In this document: piece by piece, positions 18,216 to 29,708 of the stretch
Position numbering within the stretch: the first letter of the stretch is position 1
How the letters are laid out: each line of letters opens with the position of its first letter
Assembly (NCBI GenBank): GCA_947378965.1
Contig: CANCMG010000036.1
Location: forward strand, 1-39,589
DNA: 39,589 bases
Reading direction: 5' to 3'
Source: Alcaligenaceae bacterium
GTDB taxonomy: Bacteria; Pseudomonadota; Gammaproteobacteria; Burkholderiales; Burkholderiaceae_B
Made by a program: the position numbers and the translations under genes
Notes under the pieces: generated by a model
Told to the model about the DNA's origin: nothing
The model's database searches: none
The model's input: only the letters and a program-made list of their open reading frames with translations

Positions 18216-19204
18216 TATTCTGGCGTAACACCCAAGTCAATAATCAAAGGTTTCCAGCGGGCAACTTCGCTCGTTAATAGAGCACGTGCACCCTCTGGCG
18301 TTTTTTGGTCAGGCACAGGATCTTCTATGCCCGCAGCCTCAAAGCGTGCACGCAACTCTGGCGCTTGCAATGCCAATACGAGCGACTGATTTAATTTTTT
18401 TACAACGTCTGGCGGTGTGCCTTTAGGCACCAAAATCATATTCCAAATGTCATACTGTAAATCTGGAAATCCTGACTCACCTGCAGCTGGTACGTCGGGC
18501 AGCGCTGCGATACGCTTCGGTCGCAACACCACCACTCCCTTTACCAATCCTGATTTAACGTATTTCACTGCCGTGGTGGTACTCTCAACCATGTAATCGA
18601 TATGACCCGCCATCACATCATTAACGGCCTGCCCTGCGCCACGATAATTCACACCGTTAACCTTCACGCCTAGTTTGACGTTAATCAACTGGCCTCCTAG
18701 CCATGTACCAGAGCCCACACCCGCCGTCCCAAAATTCAGGCGTGGCGCGTTTTGCTTAAGATATGCAGCAAACTCATCAAGCCCACTCGCCGGAAAGTCT
18801 TTGCGGGCAGACACTACCTGCGGGGTGTCGCCGATTGAGGCAATCGGGATAAAGTCTTTAAGAACGTCGTAACTTAAATTTTTATACAACGTCGCGTTGA
18901 CCGCGAGCGTACCAACATTGCCGATCAGCATTGTGTATCCGTCACCCGGCAAGCGCGAAGCACGCGTACCACCAACTGTGCCACCGGCACCCGGCGTGTT
19001 TTCAACGATGACGGATTGACCCAAAACTTTAGATAGACTCTCTGCTACGACTCGCGCCAATACATCCGTCGCACCACCCGCGGCAAAGGGCACGATTAGC
19101 GTCAGCGCTCGATCAGGGTAAGCAGCAACAGCTAAGGTACTCAAACTCGCTAGCAAAAAGGCACATAAACTTTGTGCCGTTTTTTGTTTTAATCGCTTAA
19201 ACAT
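18215..19204 (-). CDS. Bug-family tricarboxylate-type solute-binding protein
   Basis: This periplasmic binding protein of the Bug (TctC) family has 329 aa. A Sec signal peptide ends near AVAA at residue 28, followed by YPDRALTLIVPFAAGGATDVLAR, the ligand-loop region, and ENTPGAGGTVGG. Bug proteins bind carboxylated solutes for tripartite TctABC transporters, and many in Alcaligenaceae are orphans. No tctA or tctB is adjacent here. The coupled downstream dehydrogenase suggests the solute is an alcohol, aldehyde or hydroxyacid precursor, which is inference. The gene follows the gyrB terminator closely. AGAGGAA lies 4 bp before the ATG. Confidence 0.9.
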   Translation of the reverse strand: MFKRLKQKTAQSLCAFLLASLSTLAVAAYPDRALTLIVPFAAGGATDVLARVVAESLSKVLGQSVIVENTPGAGGTVGGTRASRLPGDGYTMLIGNVGTLAVNATLYKNLSYDVLKDFIPIASIGDTPQVVSARKDFPASGLDEFAAYLKQNAPRLNFGTAGVGSGTWLGGQLINVKLGVKVNGVNYRGAGQAVNDVMAGHIDYMVESTTTAVKYVKSGLVKGVVVLRPKRIAALPDVPAAGESGFPDLQYDIWNMILVPKGTPPDVVKKLNQSLVLALQAPELRARFEAAGIEDPVPDQKTPEGARALLTSEVARWKPLIIDLGVTPE

Positions 19205-19236
19205 AAAGTTCCTCTTTTGTAATGAGTGCTTGAAAC

Positions 19237-19266
19237 AAAAAGGGCTGTATGACGCAGCCCTTTTTT
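19237..19266 (-). terminator. Intrinsic terminator of gyrB
   Basis: An 11-bp perfect stem (AAAAAGGGCTG / CAGCCCTTTTT) with a 7-base loop sits 21 bp after the gyrB stop. Read on the minus strand it ends in TTTTTGTTT, a good U-tract. It separates dnaA-dnaN-gyrB from the downstream Bug gene. On the plus strand the stem is followed by TTTTTT, so it could stop transcripts from both directions. Confidence 0.88.
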
Positions 19267-19286
19267 ACCAACACGATGATACTTAC

Positions 19287-21755
<2,469 letters not shown>

Positions 21756-22865
21756 TTAAATCCGCATGGGCATGACGACGTACTTAAAAGACTCGTCATC
21801 AGGCAAAGTAATAAGGGCTGAAGCGTTCGCGTCGGGCATGACAGACCAGCGAATCGTTTCGGCTTTGACGTTGGCTAAGAAATCTAGCAAGTAGCTGACG
21901 TTAAAACCAACGTCTAAAGCCTCGTGTGCGTAATCGACATCGATCTCTTCTTGCGCCTCTTCTTGCTCGGCATTTGTCGAAGAAATCTTTAACAGGTGTT
22001 GTCCCAATTGCAAGCGAACACTTCGGAATTTATCCGTTGTCAAAATTGCAGCGCGCTGCAAGCAGCCCTGCAAGATTTCACGCGAGACATCAAAATGCCG
22101 CGTGTAATTAGAGGGGATCACGCGATTAAAGTCTGGAAACTTGCCTTCAACTAACTTAGACACTAACTCAACATGACCAAACGAAAAGCGGATCTGGCCA
22201 GGCGCGACGTCGACAGTGACCGGTTCGTCAGAGTCATCTAACAGCCGCTGCATCTCGAGCACAGTCTTGCGTGGCACAATCACTTCGTGTTTCGCAAGCA
22301 CTCCGTCAACCGCAGTTGAGCTGTGCGCCAGACGATGCCCATCGGTTGCCACAGCTCGCAACAGGCCCGGCTCAAACACCATCAACATTCCGTTCAAGTA
22401 ATAGCGGATGTCTTGTTGTGCCATGGCAAAGTGCGCCATGTTAAACAGATGCTTGAGTGTTTTACGCGGTAGTGTCAACGAGACATCCCAGCGCTCAGGC
22501 TGCGTCATCGTCGGAAACTCTGTCGCTGCAAGCGTTTGTAGCGAAAAGCGGCTTTTACCCGTTTGAACAGCAAGTTTGCCGCCGGTGGTCGAGAGCTTGA
22601 CATCACCTGTATCGGGTAGCGCACGCAAGATGTCTAGAAGCTTGCGCGCTGCTACGGTGAGCGACTCGCTCTCTGCTCCGGTTCCAAAGTCGGCATGCGT
22701 GGTGATTTGTACCTCGAGGTCCGTCGCAATGAACGATACCCTTTCAGCTTGCTTGCGCACCAAAATATTGGCGAGAATAGGAAGCGTGTGGCGCCGTTCA
22801 ACAATCCCGGCAACCGTTGATAGCGGTTTGAGTAAAGCGTCGCGGGGGGTCTGGACAAGTTGCAT
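21756..22865 (-). CDS. dnaN: DNA polymerase III beta subunit (sliding clamp)
   Basis: DnaN is the ring-shaped dimeric clamp that tethers DNA polymerases to DNA. The 369 aa form the usual three similar domains. Recognisable segments are LPILANILV, KLLDILRALP, the second domain LFNMAHFAMAQQDIRYYLNGMLMVFE, and the C-terminus MPMRI. Length equals the family norm. The ATG at 22865 lies 3 bp after the dnaA stop, and gyrB starts 3 bp after its own stop. Confidence 0.98.
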   Translation of the reverse strand: MQLVQTPRDALLKPLSTVAGIVERRHTLPILANILVRKQAERVSFIATDLEVQITTHADFGTGAESESLTVAARKLLDILRALPDTGDVKLSTTGGKLAVQTGKSRFSLQTLAATEFPTMTQPERWDVSLTLPRKTLKHLFNMAHFAMAQQDIRYYLNGMLMVFEPGLLRAVATDGHRLAHSSTAVDGVLAKHEVIVPRKTVLEMQRLLDDSDEPVTVDVAPGQIRFSFGHVELVSKLVEGKFPDFNRVIPSNYTRHFDVSREILQGCLQRAAILTTDKFRSVRLQLGQHLLKISSTNAEQEEAQEEIDVDYAHEALDVGFNVSYLLDFLANVKAETIRWSVMPDANASALITLPDDESFKYVVMPMRI

Positions 22866-22868
22866 GGA

Positions 22869-24347
22869 TTATCCCTTTAAAGTTTGTTCAAGCACATGCA
22901 GCGTATGGTTAAAGTCTGCTTGTTTCGCACGCAAATCGGTGATCTTTCTCACCGCATGTAACACCGTGGTGTGGTCGCGACCACCAAACAGATCGCCAAT
23001 TTCTGGCAAGCTCTTTTGCGTCAGTTCTTTAGCTAGGTACATCGCAACCTGACGCGGCATCGCAATGTTGGCAGGTCGCCGCTTTGAATACATATCGGCA
23101 ACCTTCATTTTGTAATAATCTGCGACGGTTTTTTGAATGTTCTCAACCGTCACCTGCCCGCTAGACGCCGATAGCAAATCTTTTAACGCGTCTTTGCAGA
23201 TATCAACGTTGGCGACTTCACGACCATGAAAGCGCGCATACGCCACAACTTTTTTTAGCGCGCCCTCAAGCTCTCTTACGTTACTACGCAAATGTTTGGC
23301 AATAAAAAACGCAACATCTTCGGGTAGCGTCACACCCTCTTGCTCGGCCTTGCGCAACAAAATTGCAACCCGCATCTCGAGTTCGGGAGGCTCAATCGCA
23401 ACGGTGAGCCCTGAATCAAACCTCGAGATCAGGCGTGTATCAATTCCGGCGAGCTCTTTGGGATAGGTATCGCTCGTGATGATGATTTGCTTGCGCTGTG
23501 CGACCATCGCCTCAAATGCATAGAAGAACTCTTCTTGTGTTCGGTTCTTACCAGAAAAAAACTGAATATCATCGATCAAGAGCAAATCGAGTGAATGGTA
23601 GTAGCGTTTGAAATCATCAAACGCTTTGCGTTGATATGCTTTCACTACGTCTGACACATACTGGTCTGCATGAACATATCTCACACGCGCACCTTTGCCC
23701 GCCGCGAGCAACGCATTACCAATCGCATGAATCAAATGCGTTTTACCTAAGCCAACCCCGCCGTACAAAAACAACGGGTTGTACGAGGTACCGGGATTTT
23801 CGGCAACCTGTAAGGCGGCAGCCCGAGCGAGTTGATTGGCCTTGCCTGTTACAAAATTATCAAAGGTCAGTTCGATATTGAGGCGTGAGCGCTCGTCGGC
23901 CATTGACGTAACAGACAGCGCCGCCGAAACAGCACTTAAAGATCCTGCCTGCACCGCAGATTGGCCTGCTTGTGTCACCAGCGCGGCTGGTGGATTGTCA
24001 TTCTGACTAGACAGCGGCGAGTGCGTTGCGGGCTCACTTTGACTTGGGGCAACTTCATCATGTGTGTTTGTGTTTGCGCGGTGCACCCGCAGAGGTTGTG
24101 CTGGTGCGGGTAACTCGAACAATACTTGTACCGGTCGTTTGTACCAAGTTGATGCAAAGGTTTCAATTTGATGCGCAAAGTTTTTACGCACCCAGTCCAG
24201 CTTGAAGCGATTTGGCGCGGACAGCCGTAAACACGCCTGCGCTTCATCGAAGGCAAGCGGAATCAGCGGACGTATCCACGCGCTGATTTGCTGGGGAGGA
24301 AACTCCTGCTCTAGGTGCAAGACGCAGGACTGCCAAAACTGGTTCAT
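22869..24347 (-). CDS. dnaA: Chromosomal replication initiator protein DnaA
   Basis: DnaA binds DnaA boxes at oriC, melts DNA and recruits the helicase. The 492 aa show domain I (residues 1 to about 85, [20 protein letters not shown]), a variable Ser/Gln-rich domain II, the AAA+ domain III with Walker [11 protein letters not shown] near residue 197 and Walker [11 protein letters not shown] near 253, and domain IV with [15 protein letters not shown] near 453. The start is ATG at 24347. Upstream, a TAGAAT -10 and a perfect DnaA box at the -35 position suggest autoregulation. It is the first gene of the dnaA-dnaN-gyrB operon. Confidence 0.98.
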   Translation of the reverse strand: MNQFWQSCVLHLEQEFPPQQISAWIRPLIPLAFDEAQACLRLSAPNRFKLDWVRKNFAHQIETFASTWYKRPVQVLFELPAPAQPLRVHRANTNTHDEVAPSQSEPATHSPLSSQNDNPPAALVTQAGQSAVQAGSLSAVSAALSVTSMADERSRLNIELTFDNFVTGKANQLARAAALQVAENPGTSYNPLFLYGGVGLGKTHLIHAIGNALLAAGKGARVRYVHADQYVSDVVKAYQRKAFDDFKRYYHSLDLLLIDDIQFFSGKNRTQEEFFYAFEAMVAQRKQIIITSDTYPKELAGIDTRLISRFDSGLTVAIEPPELEMRVAILLRKAEQEGVTLPEDVAFFIAKHLRSNVRELEGALKKVVAYARFHGREVANVDICKDALKDLLSASSGQVTVENIQKTVADYYKMKVADMYSKRRPANIAMPRQVAMYLAKELTQKSLPEIGDLFGGRDHTTVLHAVRKITDLRAKQADFNHTLHVLEQTLKG

Positions 24348-24369
24348 GTGACTCGCTAAGTAAACCCCG

Positions 24370-24398
24370 ATTCTACCCTGTCAGAGCCAAGGTTATCC
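24370..24398 (-). promoter_or_regulatory. Candidate dnaA promoter
   Basis: On the minus strand TAGAAT (24370-24375) is a good -10, 22 bp before the ATG. The -35 position 17 bp further upstream (24393-24398, GGATAA on the minus strand) falls within the DnaA box. The -35 match is weak, as expected for a regulated promoter. Confidence 0.45.
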
Positions 24399-24401
24399 AC
24401 A
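24393..24401 (+). promoter_or_regulatory. DnaA box upstream of dnaA
   Basis: A perfect TTATCCACA lies in the 178-bp dnaA-rpmH spacer, 46 bp from the dnaA ATG and overlapping the expected -35 position. It is the only perfect box in this spacer, so autorepression fits better than an origin here. Confidence 0.75.
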
Positions 24402-24440
24402 GGCGCACGGGCAATTTACCCTTAGGTTTGCCCTAACCAT

Positions 24441-24469
24441 TTGACTAAGTTCGGTTTTTTTGATGAAAT
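24441..24469 (+). promoter_or_regulatory. Candidate rpmH promoter
   Basis: TTGACT (24441-24446) and TGAAAT (24464-24469) are 17 bp apart, 56 bp before the rpmH ATG. The -35 matches the consensus in 5 of 6 bases and the -10 in 4 of 6. This is a pattern match only. Confidence 0.4.
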
Positions 24470-24525
24470 GGAGGGCTTTTCGGGATTACCCTAAACCTTT
24501 TTTGCTCTTTGTTGGGCCACTCATC

Positions 24526-24660
24526 ATGAAACGTACCTACCAGCCTTCCGTTACCCGCCGTAAGCGTACTCACGGCTTTCGCGTGCGTATGAAAACTCGC
24601 GGTGGCCGCGCAGTCATCAACGCTCGTCGTGCCAAAGGCCGTAAGCGTCTGGCCGTTTAG
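24526..24660 (+). CDS. rpmH: Ribosomal protein bL34
   Basis: This 44-aa basic protein of the large ribosomal subunit starts [14 protein letters not shown] and contains [17 protein letters not shown]. Its length equals the family norm. An in-frame ATG at 24460 would add 22 residues with no similarity to L34, so the start at 24526 is the right one. It opens the conserved rpmH-rnpA-yidD-yidC-mnmE series and diverges from dnaA. Confidence 0.97.
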   Translation: MKRTYQPSVTRRKRTHGFRVRMKTRGGRAVINARRAKGRKRLAV

Positions 24661-24732
24661 TCAGCCAACCTAACTTATCAGCCAACTTGACTTTTGTGGG
24701 CAGTTCGCCCACTTGCGAGAGTACTAGCACTG

Positions 24733-25116
24733 ATGACTAGCGCCACGTTTCCAACGGCGGCGCGCCTGCACCGCCCCACTGAGTTCTCTGCGGCCCTTTC
24801 CGGTCGTCGGGTATCCCGTGGGGCTTATTTTGTAGTGACTGCCAAAACGGTTGCCGTGCCTGAAACACCCTGCGCAACGCCACCGGTTGCCCGCTTGGGG
24901 TTAATTATGGCAAAGCGGTTTGCGCAGCATGCCTCAACGCGCAACGCCCTTAAGCGCGTTGTTCGTGAGGCTTTTCGGTCCTGTCGCCTATCTTTGCCCC
25001 CAGCTGACTATGTTGTACGGCTGAATAAACGCATTGAGTCCGTAAGCTTAACTGCCCTGAAACGCGCAGCCCGCCAAGAAGCAGATACGCACTTCGTTAA
25101 GGCCCGTCAATGCTAA
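24733..25116 (+). CDS. rnpA: Ribonuclease P protein component
   Basis: RnpA is the protein cofactor of RNase P, which trims the 5' end of pre-tRNAs. I use ATG 24733 (127 aa), because [19 protein letters not shown] is the usual beginning. An upstream TTG at 24694 would add 13 residues outside the family pattern. The RNR motif is visible as [21 protein letters not shown]. The 3' end overlaps yidD by 7 bp, suggesting translational coupling. Confidence 0.94.
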   Translation: MTSATFPTAARLHRPTEFSAALSGRRVSRGAYFVVTAKTVAVPETPCATPPVARLGLIMAKRFAQHASTRNALKRVVREAFRSCRLSLPPADYVVRLNKRIESVSLTALKRAARQEADTHFVKARQC

Positions 25117-25391
25117 AGGCTCTGCTAATCTTGCCGATTCGGGCATATAAATTTTTCTTAAGCCCTTGGTTTGGCAACAGTTGCCGGTTTACACCAACCT
25201 GCTCGAGTTATGCCATTGAGGCGATCGAGGTCTGGGGTGCGGCAAAGGGGTCGGGGCTTGCTTTATCTCGGCTGGGGCGATGCCATCCTTGGTGTCAGGG
25301 TGGATTTGACCCTGTACCGCCACAGCCCTCAAAAATAGTTTCTAAAAACACTGATTGCAGTGCACCTTCACACCGCTGTCATCTAGATTAA
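25110..25391 (+). CDS. yidD: Membrane protein insertion efficiency factor YidD
   Basis: This 93-aa protein of the YidD (DUF37) family is a small membrane-associated factor aiding YidC/Sec insertion. The core is diagnostic: [43 protein letters not shown], followed by [14 protein letters not shown]. The Cys/Pro-rich signature and amphipathic N-terminus match the family. It overlaps rnpA by 7 bp and precedes yidC by 51 bp. Confidence 0.95.
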   Translation: MLKALLILPIRAYKFFLSPWFGNSCRFTPTCSSYAIEAIEVWGAAKGSGLALSRLGRCHPWCQGGFDPVPPQPSKIVSKNTDCSAPSHRCHLD

Positions 25392-25442
25392 CGCTAAACT
25401 GCGAGCCTTCTCTGGTTCGCTTTTTTATATATTTAGGCACGC

Positions 25443-27155
25443 ATGGATATCCGTCGCACCATTTTATTGATGATTTTTTCGTTTTCCTTGCTCATGCTAT
25501 GGAACAACTGGCAAGTTCATCAAGGAAACCCTCCTGTCTTCGGCGCACCGACTCCGACCGCTAAGCCCAAGGCCGAAACGGCCGACGCTGCAGCCGCGGC
25601 AAACAATGTCGGTGTTCCCACAGCGCCCGCGGCTGCGACCACTAGCACTGGCAACACCGTTGCCACGGTGCCAGGCTTAAGCCCTGCTGCAAGTACCGCG
25701 GCGCAAACGGTCTTATTTAAAACCGATGTGTTGGCATTGACCTTTGATCTTCAAGGTGCCCAGCTGATTCGTACAGACCTCCTGGCGTTTCCTTCTGTTG
25801 ACGACCCTTTAAAACCGTTCACCTTGTTAGAACGCGCTGCTGGCCATACCTACGTGGTTCAATCCGGTTTAACCGGCGCCTCTGCTGGCGTTGCGTTTCC
25901 TAATCACCTCGCACCGTTTGTACTAGAAACTGACGCACGCGAACTGGCTGGCAATAGCCTCGTGATTAAGTTTTCATCGACGTCTGGGGATGTCAAACTC
26001 ACGAAAACCTTCACGCTCAAGCGTGGTGACTATGCCGTTGAGGTCGCCCACCATATTGAAAATTTGTCGGCTCAAGCGATTAACCCATCGGTCTACTTAC
26101 AGATTACTCGCGATGGGTCTGATCCCGCAGGTACTAGTAGTACGCCCAGCTTCTTAAGTGGGCCTGCTAACTTCGTTGGCGCAGCAATTTACTCCGAGCA
26201 AGAGAAATTTCAAAAAGTCACATTAACTGAAGTTGAGAAACGTAAAGCAAGTTATATCAAGCAAGCAGACAATGGCTGGTTCGCGTTCATTCAACATTAC
26301 TTTGTCACGGCTTGGGTGCCTCCGCAGGGCAAGTCACGTACGTACGACATGACAGAGCTTGAAAAAAATCTGTACGCACTGCGTAGCATTGAGCCTGCCG
26401 GTACCGTTGCACCGAACAGCAGTCTGACGATGAACTCAAAGTTATGGGTGGGCCCTCAAGATCAAACCGCTCTTGAGGCATTGGCTCCCGGCCTGGAGCT
26501 AGTTGTCGATTACGGACTTCTCACCATTATCGCTAAGCCAGTCTTTGCCTTAATGACGTGGTTGTTTTCTTTGTTGGGTAACTGGGGCTGGACCATCGTT
26601 TTATTAACGGTGTTAATTAAAGCCGCGTTTTATCCTTTGTCAGCGGCAAGTTACCGCTCGATGGCAAAGATGAAAATGGTTGCACCACGCTTGCAAGCAC
26701 TCAAAGAAAAGTTTGGTGATGATCGGCAAAAACTCAACACCGCGATGATGGAGATGTATCGCACAGAAAAAATCAACCCACTCGGTGGTTGCTTACCTAT
26801 TGTGATTCAGATCCCTGTTTTCATTTCTCTTTATTACGTGCTGGGTTCTAGTGTTGAATTGCGCGGCGCGCCTTGGATTTTATGGGTACACGATCTTGCG
26901 GTGCGAGATCCATACTTTATCTTGCCCGCCATCATGATGGCCACCATGTTCTTGCAAATGCGTCTTAACCCGACACCACCTGATCCAGTACAAGCCAAGG
27001 TGATGATGTTTATGCCTTTGGTGTTTGGTGGGATGATGTTCTTTTTCCCCTCAGGCCTGGTGCTGTACTGGTGCGTGAATAATATTTTATCGATCGCGCA
27101 ACAGTGGTACATCACCAAAAAAATGGCCGCTCTTGCGACGGTACAACATCGCTAA
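25443..27155 (+). CDS. yidC: Membrane protein insertase YidC
   Basis: YidC inserts and folds inner-membrane proteins, alone or with SecYEG. The 570 aa have an N-terminal membrane helix (MDIRRTILLMIFSFSLLMLWNNW), a Thr/Ala-rich linker, the large periplasmic P1 beta domain (about residues 95-350), and the C-terminal 60KD_IMP core of several helices starting YGLLTIIAKPVFALMTWLF and including YRSMAKMKMVAPRLQALKEKFGDDRQKLNTAMMEMYRTEKINPLGGCLP. The Gram-negative architecture is complete. It lies between yidD and mnmE (12-bp gap). Confidence 0.97.
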   Translation: MDIRRTILLMIFSFSLLMLWNNWQVHQGNPPVFGAPTPTAKPKAETADAAAAANNVGVPTAPAAATTSTGNTVATVPGLSPAASTAAQTVLFKTDVLALTFDLQGAQLIRTDLLAFPSVDDPLKPFTLLERAAGHTYVVQSGLTGASAGVAFPNHLAPFVLETDARELAGNSLVIKFSSTSGDVKLTKTFTLKRGDYAVEVAHHIENLSAQAINPSVYLQITRDGSDPAGTSSTPSFLSGPANFVGAAIYSEQEKFQKVTLTEVEKRKASYIKQADNGWFAFIQHYFVTAWVPPQGKSRTYDMTELEKNLYALRSIEPAGTVAPNSSLTMNSKLWVGPQDQTALEALAPGLELVVDYGLLTIIAKPVFALMTWLFSLLGNWGWTIVLLTVLIKAAFYPLSAASYRSMAKMKMVAPRLQALKEKFGDDRQKLNTAMMEMYRTEKINPLGGCLPIVIQIPVFISLYYVLGSSVELRGAPWILWVHDLAVRDPYFILPAIMMATMFLQMRLNPTPPDPVQAKVMMFMPLVFGGMMFFFPSGLVLYWCVNNILSIAQQWYITKKMAALATVQHR

Positions 27156-27167
27156 GCTCTCGCTCGA

Positions 27168-28526
27168 ATGGGCTCTTTAAATCAGCGTCCTATCGCCGCA
27201 ATTGCCACCGCCCCCGGTAGGGGTGGTATCGGTGTCGTTCGTGTCTCTGGGCCCCATTTGGGGCCCTTTATCTATGCATTACTCGGTCGGGCTCTTGAAC
27301 CGCGCCAAGCAAGTTACTGTCGATTTCCAGATGCTGACGGCAATGCAATCGACCAAGGCATTGCACTTTATTTTGTTGCGCCGGCCTCGTACACCGGTGA
27401 GGATGTGCTTGAGTTACAAGGCCACGGTGGGCCAGCAGTCTTGCAACAATTACTGAACCGCTGTCTAACGGTTGGTGCGCCTTTTCATCTCAGCATCGCC
27501 TCACCGGGCGAATTTACTTTGCGAGCGTTTTTAAACGATAAGATAGATTTGGCTCAAGCTGAAGCCATCGCCGACTTAATTGATGCGTCGTCTGAGGCGG
27601 CTGCCCGGGCTGCCGCAGTTTCACTGACAGGGGTGTTTTCAAAACGCGTCAACACGTTGTCTGCGTCGATTGTGCAACTGCGTATGTTGGTCGAAGCCAC
27701 CCTGGATTTTCCAGAAGAAGAAATTGAGTTTCTCGAAAAATATCAAGCCCACGCAAGGCTCGAAACACTACATCGCGAGCTACTAGAAATTTTATCGGCA
27801 TCGCGCCAAGGCGTGGTGCTACGAGAAGGTTTACATGTTGTGTTGGCTGGTGAGCCCAATGTCGGCAAATCCAGTTTACTTAACGCACTGTCGGGTCAAG
27901 AACTAGCCATCGTGACCCATATTGCTGGGACAACCCGAGATAAAGTGAGCCAGGTGATTTCGCTTGATGGAGTCCCCATCACTATCACTGACACCGCCGG
28001 CCTGCGCGAGACCAATGACACTATTGAAGCTATCGGTATTGAGCGCACCTGGGCCGCAATTGAGCAGGCGGATGTCATTCTGCATTTAAGTGCTATTGAT
28101 ACCAATCATCTAACACTTGATCCAGAGATTCAAAAACGTCGTTCAGAAAAATCAATTGTTCTTCGTGTTTGCAACAAAGTTGATTTAACAAATACGCCAA
28201 TGGGCGCAGCAGACGATATGCTGTTTATCTCTGCAAAAACTGGTGAAGGGCTGGATGCCTTGCGTGCAAAACTACTTGCGCTAGCTGGCTGGAATCCTGG
28301 GCAAGAATCGCCTTGGTTAGCGCGGCAGCGGCACGTTGATGCCTTAATTGCGGCACAACAACACCTCACCCAGGCAGGTGAATACGCGTTACAAAAAGAC
28401 CTTGTCTTGGATCTTTTTGCAGAAGAACTTCGCTTGGCTCACAATCAACTCGGCCTCATCACTGGGCAAATGACTCCCGATGATTTGCTTGGCGAAATTT
28501 TTTCTCGCTTTTGCATTGGCAAATAG
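27168..28526 (+). CDS. mnmE: tRNA modification GTPase MnmE
   Basis: MnmE acts with MnmG to install the (carboxymethyl)aminomethyl group on U34 of certain tRNAs. The 452 aa show the N-terminal formyl-THF-binding domain ([21 protein letters not shown]), the helical domain, and an inserted Ras-like G domain with GEPNVGKSS near residue 228, GTTRD and DTAGLRE, with NKVD later. It ends in the catalytic CIGK with Cys449. The partner mnmG is 3.3 kb downstream. It converges on the SDR gene with 8 bp between stops and no visible terminator. Confidence 0.97.
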   Translation: MGSLNQRPIAAIATAPGRGGIGVVRVSGPHLGPFIYALLGRALEPRQASYCRFPDADGNAIDQGIALYFVAPASYTGEDVLELQGHGGPAVLQQLLNRCLTVGAPFHLSIASPGEFTLRAFLNDKIDLAQAEAIADLIDASSEAAARAAAVSLTGVFSKRVNTLSASIVQLRMLVEATLDFPEEEIEFLEKYQAHARLETLHRELLEILSASRQGVVLREGLHVVLAGEPNVGKSSLLNALSGQELAIVTHIAGTTRDKVSQVISLDGVPITITDTAGLRETNDTIEAIGIERTWAAIEQADVILHLSAIDTNHLTLDPEIQKRRSEKSIVLRVCNKVDLTNTPMGAADDMLFISAKTGEGLDALRAKLLALAGWNPGQESPWLARQRHVDALIAAQQHLTQAGEYALQKDLVLDLFAEELRLAHNQLGLITGQMTPDDLLGEIFSRFCIGK

Positions 28527-28534
28527 CCTTCACT

Positions 28535-29317
28535 TTATTCTATCGTCCAGCCTCCATCAACAGGCAAGATAGCACCGGTAATATCTTTTCCTGCCTCGCT
28601 AGACAAAAAAACTGCAAAACTTGCCACACTTGTCATTGCGACAAAGCGACCGGTCGGGTGTCGAGTAGAAATGTAATCTCGTTCTGCTTGTTCCATTGTG
28701 ATCCCATCACTTTTAGCTTGGATCGAAATTTTTTCAAGAATCGGCGGTGTTGGAACAGAACCAGGACACAACGCATTACAAGTGATGCCGTCTTTAGCGA
28801 CATCTATTGCTGTACTTCTTGTTAAGCCTATAAGCGCTGTTTTAGTGGTGATATAGGCGACGCGATTCGTGGTGGCCGTCTGTCCATAAACAGACGATAT
28901 ATTGATTATCCTGCCCCACTTATTTTGTTTCATTAGCGGTATTGTCAACCGCGAAGTATGAAACGCCGCTGATAAATTGACTGCTAACGCTTGATCCCAA
29001 CTTGGTGTGTCGAGACTATCAATGGCGCCAAGGTTTCTAATAACGGCGTTATTAATCAGGATATCAACACTACCAAATCGCTGTTGTGCCAGTTGAATCA
29101 GTGCCTCGATCTCAGACACTTTTGTTAAATTCGCTTGGCTATGGATAACAGAAACCCCATACATTGACTGCAATCGCTCACTGGCTTTTTGTGCCTGCGC
29201 TAAGGGCTCAAGTCCGTGCAAAATAATGTTGGCCTTTTGTTGCGCGAGTGCTTCTGCCATCGCATAGCCCAGGCCCGCAACCGAGCCAGTCACCAAAGCC
29301 GTTTTACCGTTCAGCAT
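28535..29317 (-). CDS. SDR oxidoreductase, probably 3-hydroxybutyrate dehydrogenase
   Basis: This 260-aa short-chain dehydrogenase resembles BdhA, which interconverts 3-hydroxybutyrate and acetoacetate with NAD. The cofactor motif TGSVAGLG spans residues 10-17. The catalytic residues are Ser141/142 (NISS), Tyr155 and Lys159 (YITTK). The C-terminal ITGAILPVDGGWT is typical. The pattern WDQALAVNLSAAFHTSR and CPGSVPTPPILEKIS fit the BdhA group, but several BdhA positions differ, so another hydroxyacyl substrate is possible. It lies on the minus strand amid plus-strand origin genes, next to an AT-rich spacer with DnaA boxes. Confidence 0.8.
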   Translation of the reverse strand: MLNGKTALVTGSVAGLGYAMAEALAQQKANIILHGLEPLAQAQKASERLQSMYGVSVIHSQANLTKVSEIEALIQLAQQRFGSVDILINNAVIRNLGAIDSLDTPSWDQALAVNLSAAFHTSRLTIPLMKQNKWGRIINISSVYGQTATTNRVAYITTKTALIGLTRSTAIDVAKDGITCNALCPGSVPTPPILEKISIQAKSDGITMEQAERDYISTRHPTGRFVAMTSVASFAVFLSSEAGKDITGAILPVDGGWTIE

Positions 29318-29399
29318 AACAATCCTTTATTCAAAGCAAAAAATCAGGATTCGTGTTGTTTAAACACATCAATCGATAATTAGTTACAAAAATTTTGGC

Positions 29400-29408
29400 T
29401 GTGGATAA
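29400..29408 (-). promoter_or_regulatory. DnaA box (perfect)
   Basis: TGTGGATAA, the reverse complement of TTATCCACA, lies in the AT-rich spacer after the SDR gene start. Confidence 0.7.
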
Positions 29409-29514
29409 CAAGGGCTAAGTGCCTGTGAACAAACTGTGCACGAACAACGAATAACTTGTTGGATTTAATCATGGACAAAAGTTATTCAACTTGCTCCACA
29501 AAAGCAAACAGAGG

Positions 29515-29523
29515 TTATGCACA
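29515..29523 (+). promoter_or_regulatory. DnaA box (TTATGCACA)
   Basis: It fits the relaxed consensus TTWTNCACA and lies between the two perfect boxes of this spacer. Confidence 0.6.
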
Positions 29524-29577
29524 AGTAAAAAGTTACGTAACTATTTGAAATTAAATAAAAAATTATAGTTATACCGT

Positions 29578-29586
29578 TTATCCACA
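29578..29586 (+). promoter_or_regulatory. DnaA box (perfect)
   Basis: TTATCCACA follows AGTTATACCGT and an AT-only run, the arrangement expected near an unwinding element. Confidence 0.7.
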
Positions 29587-29708
29587 GCCCTTATTATCCA
29601 TTAGTTTTTATATATAAAACAAAAGATATAGATACAACAGCAAGACTGCAACGCGATCGAATCAAAGATTTTAGAAAAAAAATTTTTCAGTATTTTCTCG
29701 TGGTTAAA

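Larger units (their letters stand above)
29318..29708. other. AT-rich spacer with DnaA boxes, candidate origin part 1
   Basis: This 391-bp gap between the SDR and aminotransferase genes has no gene. It holds three sites matching TTWTNCACA: TGTGGATAA at 29400-29408, TTATGCACA at 29515-29523 and TTATCCACA at 29578-29586. Very AT-rich stretches at 29541-29580 and 29600-29640 could be the unwinding element. The sequence AGTTATACCGT directly before the third box recurs in the second spacer before another box. GTGTTGTTTAAACACATC near 29353 is a further dyad. It is probably part of oriC. Confidence 0.6.

Noticed and set aside
24422-24436. Small inverted repeat TTAGG/CCTAA in the dnaA-rpmH spacer
   Set aside because: A 5-bp stem is expected by chance, and no tail or known operator goes with it.
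24348-24525. dnaA-rpmH spacer as the main oriC
   Set aside because: It has one perfect DnaA box, is short and not strongly AT-rich, while the mnmE-mnmG region has seven boxes plus parS. It is not excluded, since skew could not be computed.
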